From: CAYGWP01 sp964353455 | GTDB taxonomy: Bacteria; Planctomycetota; Phycisphaerae; FEN-1346 | Reading direction: 5' to 3' | NCBI GenBank assembly: GCA_964353455.1 | Contig: CAYGWP010000460.1 | Location: 1-7,221, forward strand | Length of the DNA stretch: 7,221 bases | Shown here: positions 1 to 5,297 of the stretch, one piece after another | Position numbering within the stretch: position 1 is the stretch's first letter | How the letters are laid out: each line of letters opens with the position of its first letter | Made by a program: the position numbers and the translations under genes | The notes under the pieces: model-generated | What the model was told of the DNA's origin: nothing | The model's database searches: none | What the model saw: the letters and a program-made list of their open reading frames with translations, nothing else

Positions 1-1
1 C

Positions 2-43
2 CTTGTGGGCAAAGACGGGCGGGCCGAGGCGAAGGCCGGGTGA
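2..43 (+). CDS. possible 3' end of an upstream gene (partial)
   Basis: Thirteen codons in the frame starting at base 2 read LVGKDGRAEAKAG and end at a TGA at 41-43. Eleven of the thirteen codons end in G or C, which matches the third-position bias of the real genes in this window. Nothing about the product can be told from such a short tail. It could also be chance read-through of non-coding DNA, so confidence is low. Confidence 0.3.
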   Translation, partial: LVGKDGRAEAKAG

Positions 44-60
44 GGGGTTGCCGTGGCTCC

Positions 61-100
61 CCCCCTCACCCCCAACCCCTCTCCCGCAAGGGGAGAGGGG
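61..100. repeat. C/G-rich hairpin repeat (CCCCTCTCCC stem)
   Basis: A pyrimidine-only left flank runs into a perfect 10-bp stem: CCCCTCTCCC at 76-85 pairs with GGGAGAGGGG at 91-100 around the loop GCAAG. I recognise this from memory as a widespread intergenic repeat in unrelated bacteria, whose spurious translation gives peptides like LTPNPSPARGEG. It lies upstream of the propeller gene and has no T-run after it, so it does not look like a standard intrinsic terminator. Confidence 0.75.
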
Positions 101-125
101 AGAACAGCGCCAGGCCAAACACGTA

Positions 126-146
126 CGACCGTAAGGTCGCGGCTCG
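126..146. repeat. REP-like palindrome, copy 1
   Basis: The sequence CGACC-GTAA-GGTCG (126-139) forms a 5-bp stem with a GNRA-type GTAA loop and is followed by CGGCTCG. The 21-nt unit matches 18 of 21 bases at 1711-1731, and its core recurs at 1676-1689. These copies lie on both sides of the propeller gene. This copy ends 17 nt before the preferred start codon, so it would fall in the 5' leader of that mRNA if transcription starts upstream. Confidence 0.7.
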
Positions 147-163
147 TGAAAAAGGGTATCGGC

Positions 164-1663
164 ATGCAAATGCGGGCCTTGTTGATTGTCCTGGCGATGG
201 CCGGCGCGGCCGCGGCGGCTGACCAGCCGATGTGGGGCCGGCAGGATTCCCGCAACATGGTCTCCGACGAGACCGGCCTGCCCGACACCTGCGACCCGAA
301 GACCGGTGCGAACGTGAAATGGTCGGTCGCGCTGGGCACGGCCGTCTATTCGACGCCCGTGATCGGCGGCGGCAAGGTCATCATCGGGACGAACAACGAG
401 GTCAATCCGCCGCGCGACCCGCGCCATCGGGGCGACCGCGGCGTCCTCGTATGCCTCAGCGAGAAGGACGGCAGCCTGTGCTGGCAACTGGTGGTCCCGA
501 AGTTGAAGGGCATGCTGGTTGATGCCGGCGGCGTCGGCCTCGTGTCGCCGGCCACGATCGAGGGCGACCGCGCGTACGTCGTCACGAACCGGAACGAGGT
601 CGCGTGCCTCGACCTGGCGGGCCTCGCCAACGGAAACGACGGCCCCTATAAGGATGAGGCCCGGCACCAGGCGCCGCCCGACGAACCGCCCATCGAAACG
701 GGCAATCTTGATGCCGATATCCTGTGGCTGTACGACATCAACGCCGGGGTCGGCGTCCACCAGCACGACGCCGCCCACGGCTCGATCCTGGTGCACGGGC
801 GGCACCTGTACGTCTGCACGTCGAACGGCGTGGACAAGACGCACAAGGTGATGACGACCCCCGACGCCCCCGCCCTCGTGGTGATCGACAAGATAACCGG
901 GCGCCTTGCGGCCCGTGATGATGAGCGGATGGCGCCGCGGACGATCCACTGCACGTGGTCGTCGCCGTCGATGGGCGAGGTGGGCGGCCGGATGCTGGTC
1001 TTCTTCGGCGGCGGCGACGCATACTGCTACGCCTTCGATGCCCTGCCGCCCGACGCCGCCCCGTCCGAGACCGCGAAACTCAAGTGCGTCTGGCGGTTCG
1101 ACTGCGACCCTGCCGCGCCCAGGCAGGACATCCTCAAGTTCCAGGAGAACCGCAAGGAAGGGCCGAGCAACATCACCGGCATGCCGGTCTTCGACAAGGG
1201 CCGCGTGTACGTGGTGGCCGGCGGCGACTACTGGCACGGCAAACGCGAGACATGGCTGAAATGTATAGATGCCACCGGATCGGGCGACATCACCCGGACG
1301 GGCCTCCGGTGGTCCTACGCGGTCCAGAAGCACGGCATGTCAACCCCGTCGGTCCGCGACGGCCTCGTCTTCGTGGCCGACACCACGGGCGTGGTCCACT
1401 GCGTCGATGCCGACACCGGCAAACCGTACTGGACGCACGATGCCGGCGGCGAGATCTGGGGCTCGACCCTGGTGGCCGACGGCAGGGTGTACGTCGGGAC
1501 GCACAAGGGCGACCTCTGCGTGCTGGCCGCGGGCCGCGAAAAACGCCTCATCGCCTCGGTGAACTTCGGCAGCCCCATCAACAGCACCCCCGTTGCGGCC
1601 AACGGCACGCTCTACGTGGCGACGATGAAGCGCCTGTACGCCTTGCGGAAACCGTCGCCGTAG
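164..1663 (+). CDS. secreted PQQ-like beta-propeller repeat protein
   Basis: The product is 499 residues from the ATG at 164. Residues 1-19 form a signal peptide: a short basic N-terminus, a hydrophobic run (ALLIVLAMAG) and an alanine stretch, with cleavage likely before DQPMWG. The rest is a chain of propeller blades of the PQQ-binding-like type. Blade strands are visible near residues 53-76, 94-107, 125-151, 206-250, 265-292, 335-355, 393-423, 433-457 and 472-494, with repeated patterns such as STPVIGGGKVIIGT, CVDADTGKPYW and DGRVYVGTHKGDLCVL. It is probably exported to the periplasm or cell surface. Propellers of this kind are abundant in Planctomycetota, mostly without a known substrate, and the fold alone does not prove PQQ binding or dehydrogenase activity. 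No CxxCH haem site is present. The mature part has twelve cysteines. The frame stays open back to 53, but that extension only translates the two repeats upstream. A modest AAAGGG site lies 7 nt before the ATG. A GTG at 146 or ATG at 170 are alternative starts. Confidence 0.85.
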   Translation: MQMRALLIVLAMAGAAAAADQPMWGRQDSRNMVSDETGLPDTCDPKTGANVKWSVALGTAVYSTPVIGGGKVIIGTNNEVNPPRDPRHRGDRGVLVCLSEKDGSLCWQLVVPKLKGMLVDAGGVGLVSPATIEGDRAYVVTNRNEVACLDLAGLANGNDGPYKDEARHQAPPDEPPIETGNLDADILWLYDINAGVGVHQHDAAHGSILVHGRHLYVCTSNGVDKTHKVMTTPDAPALVVIDKITGRLAARDDERMAPRTIHCTWSSPSMGEVGGRMLVFFGGGDAYCYAFDALPPDAAPSETAKLKCVWRFDCDPAAPRQDILKFQENRKEGPSNITGMPVFDKGRVYVVAGGDYWHGKRETWLKCIDATGSGDITRTGLRWSYAVQKHGMSTPSVRDGLVFVADTTGVVHCVDADTGKPYWTHDAGGEIWGSTLVADGRVYVGTHKGDLCVLAAGREKRLIASVNFGSPINSTPVAANGTLYVATMKRLYALRKPSP

Positions 1664-1669
1664 GCATAC

Positions 1670-1730
1670 GAGCTGCGACCGTAAGGTCGCGGGTGTTTCG
1701 AAAGTACCCGCAACCTTACGGTCGCGGCTC
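1670..1730. repeat. head-to-head REP-like palindrome pair
   Basis: Two arms of 25 nt (1670-1694 and 1706-1730) are inverted copies matching at 23 of 25 positions, with an 11-nt centre containing the palindrome TTTCGAAA. Each arm also holds its own small hairpin built on GACC-GTAA-GGTC or its complement. It starts 7 nt after the stop of the propeller gene. It resembles the paired REP (BIME) elements of other bacteria and may protect the 3' end of the upstream mRNA or weaken read-through into the fab operon. There is no T-run directly after it. Confidence 0.8.
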
Positions 1731-1740
1731 GACGGCCCCG

Positions 1741-1759
1741 AAGTCGGCCCAAAGTCGGC
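1741..1759 (+). repeat. AAGTCGGC direct repeat upstream of the fab promoter
   Basis: AAGTCGGC occurs at 1741-1748 and again at 1752-1759, an 11-nt period close to one helical turn. It is followed by a T5 run (1760-1764) and the -35 element at 1767. The placement suits a binding site for an upstream regulator, but no known operator is recognised and chance is possible. Confidence 0.35.
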
Positions 1760-1766
1760 TTTTTGA

Positions 1767-1795
1767 TTGACCATCCAGGGCGACGGGTATATCAT
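1767..1795 (+). promoter_or_regulatory. sigma-70-type promoter of the rpmF-fab operon
   Basis: A -35 hexamer TTGACC (1767-1772) and a -10 hexamer TATCAT (1790-1795) each match the consensus at five of six positions and are separated by the ideal 17 nt. Transcription should begin near 1802, leaving an untranslated leader of about 100 nt before rpmF. The element sits just after the repeats that close the propeller gene and directly before the operon. The leader (1802-1900) shows no riboswitch or other RNA family that I recognise. Confidence 0.7.
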
Positions 1796-1888
1796 CCTGC
1801 CCTTTCCCGGCCGCAACTTTCCTGCGCTGGAGGGTCGGAGTGTCTGCCGGAGGCCCGCGGGTGCGTGGTTCCGGTCCCCCGGTTTCAG

Positions 1889-1895
1889 AAGGAGG
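1889..1895 (+). promoter_or_regulatory. ribosome binding site of rpmF
   Basis: A full AAGGAGG lies 5 nt before the ATG at 1901. It fixes the start of rpmF, although the same frame is open back to 1763 with an earlier ATG that lies in the promoter region. Confidence 0.85.
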
Positions 1896-1900
1896 CTTCT

Positions 1901-2083
1901 ATGCCGGTTCCGAAGAGGCGAACGTCGAAGACGCGGAAGCGCAAGCGCCGGTCGCATCACGCGCTGGTGGCGACCCGCACCATCACGTGCAAGAAGTGCG
2001 GCCACACGATGCTGCCGCACGCGGCGTGCCCGAACTGCGGGACGTATCGCGGGCGGGAAGTGGTTGCGGCAAAGGAGGAGTAA
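1901..2083 (+). CDS. rpmF: 50S ribosomal protein L32
   Basis: The 60-residue product is a structural protein of the large ribosomal subunit. It opens with MPVPKRRTSK, the usual L32 N-terminus, followed by a very basic stretch (KTRKRKRRSHH, residues 10-20) that contacts rRNA. Residues 30-46 contain CKKC and CPNC, so Cys30, Cys33, Cys43 and Cys46 form an intact zinc ribbon; this is the zinc-binding form of the protein. The start is set by a perfect ribosome binding site. It is the first gene of the operon and ends 3 nt before plsX. Its last codons contain AAAGGAGG (2071-2078), which serves as the plsX ribosome binding site. Pairing of rpmF with plsX and fabH is common across bacteria. The yceD (DUF177) gene often found just before rpmF is not present here. 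Confidence 0.97.
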   Translation: MPVPKRRTSKTRKRKRRSHHALVATRTITCKKCGHTMLPHAACPNCGTYRGREVVAAKEE

Positions 2084-2086
2084 GCG

Positions 2087-3088
2087 GTGCGACTTGCGAT
2101 CGACGCCATGGGCGGCGACTTCGCACCGCGTGAGACCGTCCGCGGCGCCGTGGCCGCGCGGGACCTCCTGCCCGAGGACGAGATCATCCTCGTCGGCGAC
2201 GAGGGGACCATCCGCCGCGAACTCGACGCCGCCGGGGCCGGCACGCACCGCCTGGCCGTCGTCCACGCGACGCAACTGGTGGGCATGGCCGACCAGCCGG
2301 TCGAGGCGATCCGGAGGAAGCCCGACTCCTCGATGCGCCGGGCGATGGAACTGATGGCCCGCGGCAAGGCCGACGCCGTCGTCTCGGCCGGCAACACGGG
2401 GGCGTTCGTCGCGGCGGCCCACATGGTCGTCAAGCGCCTGCCGGGCATCCGGCGGCCGGGCATCAGCGTGGTGTTCCCGACCTTCTACGGGCCGGTGGTG
2501 TTGATCGACGTAGGCGCAAACGTCGATAGCCGGCCCATCCACCTTTTTCAGTACGGCCTCATGGCCAACCTGTACGCCCACAAGGTCATCGGCGTCGAGA
2601 ACCCCCGGGTCGGCATCCTCTCGATCGGCGAAGAGAGCGAGAAGGGGAACAACCTGGTGCTCGAGGCCGGCCGGCTGCTCTCGAAGGCGCCCATCCAGTT
2701 CTGCGGCAACGCCGAGGGGCGGGACCTCTTCGACGGACGCTTCGACGTCATCGTCTGCGACGGCTTCGTCGGGAACATCGTCCTGAAGTGCGTCGAGGCA
2801 CTGGTCGAAAACATGTTCCAGGTCATCATGCAGGAAGTAAAGAGCCTGGACGCGGCGGTCATGGCCAGGCTGGGGCCGGTCCTGAAGGAACTCCAGCGGC
2901 GCCATGATAGCGAGGAATACGGCGGCGCGCCGCTGCTTGGCGTTGACGGCTGCGTCATCATCTGCCACGGCAACTCCAAGGCGCGGGCGGTCTCGAACGC
3001 CCTGCGTGTCGCCGCCACGTACTCCCGCCGCAAGGTCAACCAGATGATCATCGAGGCGGTCGCGCGCGCCCCAGGAGGCGACGAGTGA
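2087..3088 (+). CDS. plsX: phosphate acyltransferase PlsX
   Basis: PlsX converts acyl-ACP and inorganic phosphate to acyl-phosphate, the acyl donor used by PlsY in the first step of phosphatidic acid synthesis; it is a peripheral membrane enzyme. The 333-residue product is of normal length. Family signatures are the N-terminal AIDAMGGDFAP (4-14), KPDSSMRRAM (78-87), VVSAGNTGAF (98-107), LIDVGANVDSRP (139-150), GILSIGEESEKGN (176-188) and VCDGFVGNIVLK (223-234). It starts at a GTG with AAAGGAGG 8 nt upstream, inside the end of rpmF. Its stop overlaps the start of fabH in a GTGA sequence, so the two genes are probably translationally coupled. The sequence appears complete and unbroken. Confidence 0.97.
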   Translation: MRLAIDAMGGDFAPRETVRGAVAARDLLPEDEIILVGDEGTIRRELDAAGAGTHRLAVVHATQLVGMADQPVEAIRRKPDSSMRRAMELMARGKADAVVSAGNTGAFVAAAHMVVKRLPGIRRPGISVVFPTFYGPVVLIDVGANVDSRPIHLFQYGLMANLYAHKVIGVENPRVGILSIGEESEKGNNLVLEAGRLLSKAPIQFCGNAEGRDLFDGRFDVIVCDGFVGNIVLKCVEALVENMFQVIMQEVKSLDAAVMARLGPVLKELQRRHDSEEYGGAPLLGVDGCVIICHGNSKARAVSNALRVAATYSRRKVNQMIIEAVARAPGGDE

Positions 3089-4077
3089 ACCGCCCAGCGA
3101 GCGCCCGGATCATCGGCACAGGCATGTACGTCCCCGCGCGGGTGATGACCAATGATGACTTCGCGCACATCGTCGAGACGAACGACGCGTGGATCGCCCA
3201 ACGCACCGGCATGAAGGAACGCCGCATCGCCGAGCGCGGCCAGGCCGCAAGCGACCTGGCCGTCGAGGCCTGCCGCGCGGCAATCAAGGATGCCGGCATC
3301 GGACCCGACCAGGTTGACCTCGTCATCTGCGCCACCATAACGGCCGACAACACCCTCCCTTCAACCGCCTGCTGGATCCAGGAACGCCTGGGCTGCAAGC
3401 GCGCGGGGGCCTTCGACCTGACGGCCGCATGCAGCGGGCACCTGTACGCCCTGGCCCAGGCGCGGGCGGCCATCCTGTCGGGCCAGGCACGCACGGTGCT
3501 GGTCGTCAGCACCGAGGTCCTCTCGAGCATCACCGACTACACGGACCGCTCGACGTGCGTCCTCTTCGGCGACGGGGCGGGCGCGGCGGTCGTCCAGGCC
3601 TCGGACCTGCCCGAAACGGGCATCATCTACACCACACTCTATGCGGACGGCTCCGGCGGGGCGCTCATGATCCTGCCGGCGGGCGGCTCGCGCAGACCAC
3701 CCTCGCACGAGACCATCGACCAGCGGCTGCACTACATGAACATCCGCGGCAGGGAGGTCTTTAAGTTCGCCGTCCTCAAGATGGAGGAACTTATCGACGA
3801 GTGCCTGAGGGCGTGCAGCCTCACGGTCCGCGAGGTCCGCCTCGTCATCCCGCACCAGGTGAACGTGCGGATCATCGACGCTGCCACCGGCCGCATGGGC
3901 TTCCCGCCCGAAAAGGTCTTCGTCAACATCCACAAGTACGGGAACACCGGCGGCGCGAGCGTGGCGATCGCCCACGACGAGGCCCGGCGACAGGGACTCC
4001 TGAAGACGGGTGATGTGGCCGTCCTCATCGCCTTCGGCGGCGGCCTGACGTGGGCCGGGGCGGTCGTAAGGCATTGA
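3085..4077 (+). CDS. fabH: beta-ketoacyl-ACP synthase III
   Basis: FabH condenses an acyl-CoA primer with malonyl-ACP to begin fatty acid chains. The 330-residue product is full length. The catalytic triad is present: Cys116 in DLTAACSGHLYAL, His257 in IPHQVN and Asn287 in YGNTGG. The thiolase-fold C-terminus IAFGGGLTWAGAVV (314-327) is also intact. The usual HQAN motif reads HQVN, and the usual NTSAAS reads NTGGAS; both are mild changes beside catalytic residues and could affect primer choice. The start is a GTG overlapping the plsX stop, with AGGAGG at 3073-3078 6 nt before it. It is followed by 155 nt of repeat-bearing DNA before fabD, the largest gap inside the operon. A related KAS III-like enzyme is the only alternative, and the operon position favours FabH. 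Confidence 0.96.
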   Translation: MNRPASARIIGTGMYVPARVMTNDDFAHIVETNDAWIAQRTGMKERRIAERGQAASDLAVEACRAAIKDAGIGPDQVDLVICATITADNTLPSTACWIQERLGCKRAGAFDLTAACSGHLYALAQARAAILSGQARTVLVVSTEVLSSITDYTDRSTCVLFGDGAGAAVVQASDLPETGIIYTTLYADGSGGALMILPAGGSRRPPSHETIDQRLHYMNIRGREVFKFAVLKMEELIDECLRACSLTVREVRLVIPHQVNVRIIDAATGRMGFPPEKVFVNIHKYGNTGGASVAIAHDEARRQGLLKTGDVAVLIAFGGGLTWAGAVVRH

Positions 4078-4083
4078 CGGCTT

Positions 4084-4201
4084 AACGGCAATGACAAATG
4101 ATAAATGCTGAATGATAAATGACAAGACGCGTGGAGACGAGGCTGCGCGCGAGCGCGTTGTCTCATTTAGCATTTATCATTAAGCGTTTAGCATTGCCGT
4201 T
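4084..4201. repeat. AT-rich imperfect inverted repeat between fabH and fabD
   Basis: Two 48-nt arms (4084-4131 and 4154-4201) are inverted copies matching at about 37 of 48 positions around a 22-nt GC-rich centre. The outer ends are perfect (AACGGCAATG with CATTGCCGTT). Inside, the left arm repeats TGATAAATG, and the right arm carries the complementary CATTTATCAT. The AT content contrasts sharply with the genes on either side. I recall similar AAATGATAAATG runs, misread as peptides like FIIHHLSFII, in planctomycete genomes. It encodes nothing convincing, and no transposase is nearby. Confidence 0.8.
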
Positions 4202-4232
4202 GGTCGGCCCATGGGCACACAGTTGAGGCAAG

Positions 4233-5186
4233 ATGATGGGTAAGACAGCATTCCTGTTTCCCGGCCAGGGCGCCCAGTTCGTCGGCATGGGCAAGGATGT
4301 GGCCGCCGAGTCTCCGGAGGCCCGGGCGCTGTACGACCGCGCCGACCGCGTGCTCGGCTTCTCGCTTTCGAAGGTCTGCTTCGAGGGTCCCGAGGACCGT
4401 CTGACCGCGACCGACATCAGCCAGCCGGCCATCCTGGTAACGAGCCTGGCGGTGCTGGCGTGCATCCGGACGACGCCCGCCGGGGCCGCCCTCAAGGCCG
4501 ATGCCGCCGCGGGCCTCAGCCTCGGCGAGTACACCGCCCTGGTGGCCGCCGGGACCATCGAGTTCGATGACGCCGTGCGCATTACGCACCTCCGGGGCAG
4601 GTTCATGCAGGAGGCGTGCGACGCTCAAGGCTCGGGCATGGTTTCGCTCATCGGCGTGGATGAGGCCCAGGCGGAAAAAATTTGCGAGGCCGCGCGACAG
4701 GCGGGTATAATCTGGCCCGCGAATTATAACTGCCCCGGACAGGTGGTCGTGAGCGGCATCCGGGCGGCGTGCGAACGGGCGGCCGCAATCGCCGAATCCA
4801 TGGGCGCCCAGCGGGCCATGCCGCTTGCCGTCGCCGGCGGGTTCCACTCGCCCCTGATGACGACCGCCCGGGAAAAACTGGCTCCGGAACTTCGGGGCCT
4901 GCGATTCCAGGAACCGAAATTCCCCGTGGTGGCAAACGTCACGGGGGATTACTATAGTGGTGCGGCGGCGGCGGCCGACCTCCTGACGCGCCAGGTCGAT
5001 GGGGCCGTCCGCTGGCAGCAGGGCCTGGAGCGCCTCATCGCCGACGGGTTCGACCGCTTTCTCGAGATCGGCCCGGGACGGGTCCTGACGGGCCTGTTGA
5101 AGCGGATCGACCGGAAGGTCGGCCGCAATGCGGTCGCCGTCGGCTCGATGGCCGACATCGCGGCCTTCGGCAGGCGGCCGGCGTAG
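4233..5186 (+). CDS. fabD: malonyl-CoA:ACP transacylase
   Basis: FabD moves malonate from CoA to the phosphopantetheine arm of ACP, supplying the extender for FabH and FabF. The 317-residue product has the family's features in order: FPGQGAQ (9-15) with the oxyanion-hole Gln12, the nucleophile Ser96 in GLSLGEYTAL, the carboxylate-binding Arg121 in LRGRFMQ, NCPGQVVVSG (166-175), the catalytic His205 in AGGFHSPLM, and LEIGPGRVL near residue 280. The nucleophile motif is GLSLGE rather than the usual GHSLGE. The same change occurs, as I recall, in plant plastid MCAT enzymes, so activity is not in doubt. The start is the first of two adjacent ATGs; a GAGG core lies 5 nt before the first and 8 nt before the second, so the protein may start one residue later. 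The gene is bracketed by two unrelated repeats. Confidence 0.96.
   Translation: MMGKTAFLFPGQGAQFVGMGKDVAAESPEARALYDRADRVLGFSLSKVCFEGPEDRLTATDISQPAILVTSLAVLACIRTTPAGAALKADAAAGLSLGEYTALVAAGTIEFDDAVRITHLRGRFMQEACDAQGSGMVSLIGVDEAQAEKICEAARQAGIIWPANYNCPGQVVVSGIRAACERAAAIAESMGAQRAMPLAVAGGFHSPLMTTAREKLAPELRGLRFQEPKFPVVANVTGDYYSGAAAAADLLTRQVDGAVRWQQGLERLIADGFDRFLEIGPGRVLTGLLKRIDRKVGRNAVAVGSMADIAAFGRRPA
4675..4711 (+). promoter_or_regulatory. candidate internal promoter within fabD
   Basis: Inside the fabD coding region an A6T3 tract (4675-4683) overlaps a -35-like TTGCGA (4682-4687), followed after 18 nt by a perfect TATAAT (4706-4711). The TATAAT is made by the codons GGT ATA ATC, using the less common ATA codon. 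Such AT-rich sequence is unusual in this GC-rich gene. It could supply extra transcript for fabG, acpP and fabF. It is unproven. Confidence 0.35.
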
Positions 5187-5202
5187 CGCGTGTGTTTTGT
5201 GG

Positions 5203-5259
5203 TTAGCCGCCCGGCTTGCCGGGCGCTGGCAGCAAGCGCCGCGCGAGCGCGGCGGCTAA
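5203..5259. repeat. GC-rich multi-hairpin palindrome between fabD and fabG
   Basis: The ends TTAGCCGC (5203-5210) and GCGGCTAA (5252-5259) are perfect inverted repeats. Between them lie three smaller inverted repeats: CCCGGC/GCCGGG (5210-5223), GCGCT/AGCGC (5223-5239) and GCCGCGC/GCGCGGC (5238-5253), the last competing with the outer stem. The result can fold as a branched structure of about 57 nt. It lies 16 nt after the fabD stop and 38 nt before the fabG start. It is not a tRNA and has no T-run directly after it. It looks like an interspersed repeat unit. Confidence 0.75.
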
Positions 5260-5297
5260 CTTGGCCAGGCATATGGGCGTTTTTTGGGGCAAACAAT

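Noticed and set aside
1760..1764. T5 run as an intrinsic terminator for the propeller gene
   Set aside because: Only a 3-4 bp stem can form directly before it; the strong palindrome ends 30 nt earlier, so this is not a convincing terminator.
955..1770. 271-residue open frame on the plus strand
   Set aside because: It is out of frame with the propeller gene, is Arg-rich, and runs through the repeat after it; the propeller frame has clear blade motifs.
1340..2968. 542-residue open frame on the minus strand
   Set aside because: It crosses the propeller gene end, the intergenic promoter region, rpmF and plsX on the opposite strand. Its length comes from GC-rich codon bias, and the composition (Arg, Asp and His-rich, no domain) is that of a shadow.
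3361..4173. 270-residue open frame on the minus strand beginning in the AT-rich repeat
   Set aside because: Its N-terminus is the repeat (FIIQHLSFVIA) and the rest is antisense to fabH.
4084..4201. CRISPR array or insertion sequence
   Set aside because: The repeats are inverted and imperfect without spacers, and there is no transposase or target duplication visible.
4675..4683. A6T3 tract as a programmed frameshift site in fabD
   Set aside because: The zero frame continues through intact FabD motifs to the normal C-terminus; no conserved overlapping product appears in another frame.
5203..5259. tRNA-like cloverleaf
   Set aside because: It is too short, lacks the conserved T-loop and D-loop bases and a CCA-type acceptor, and its stems compete with one another.
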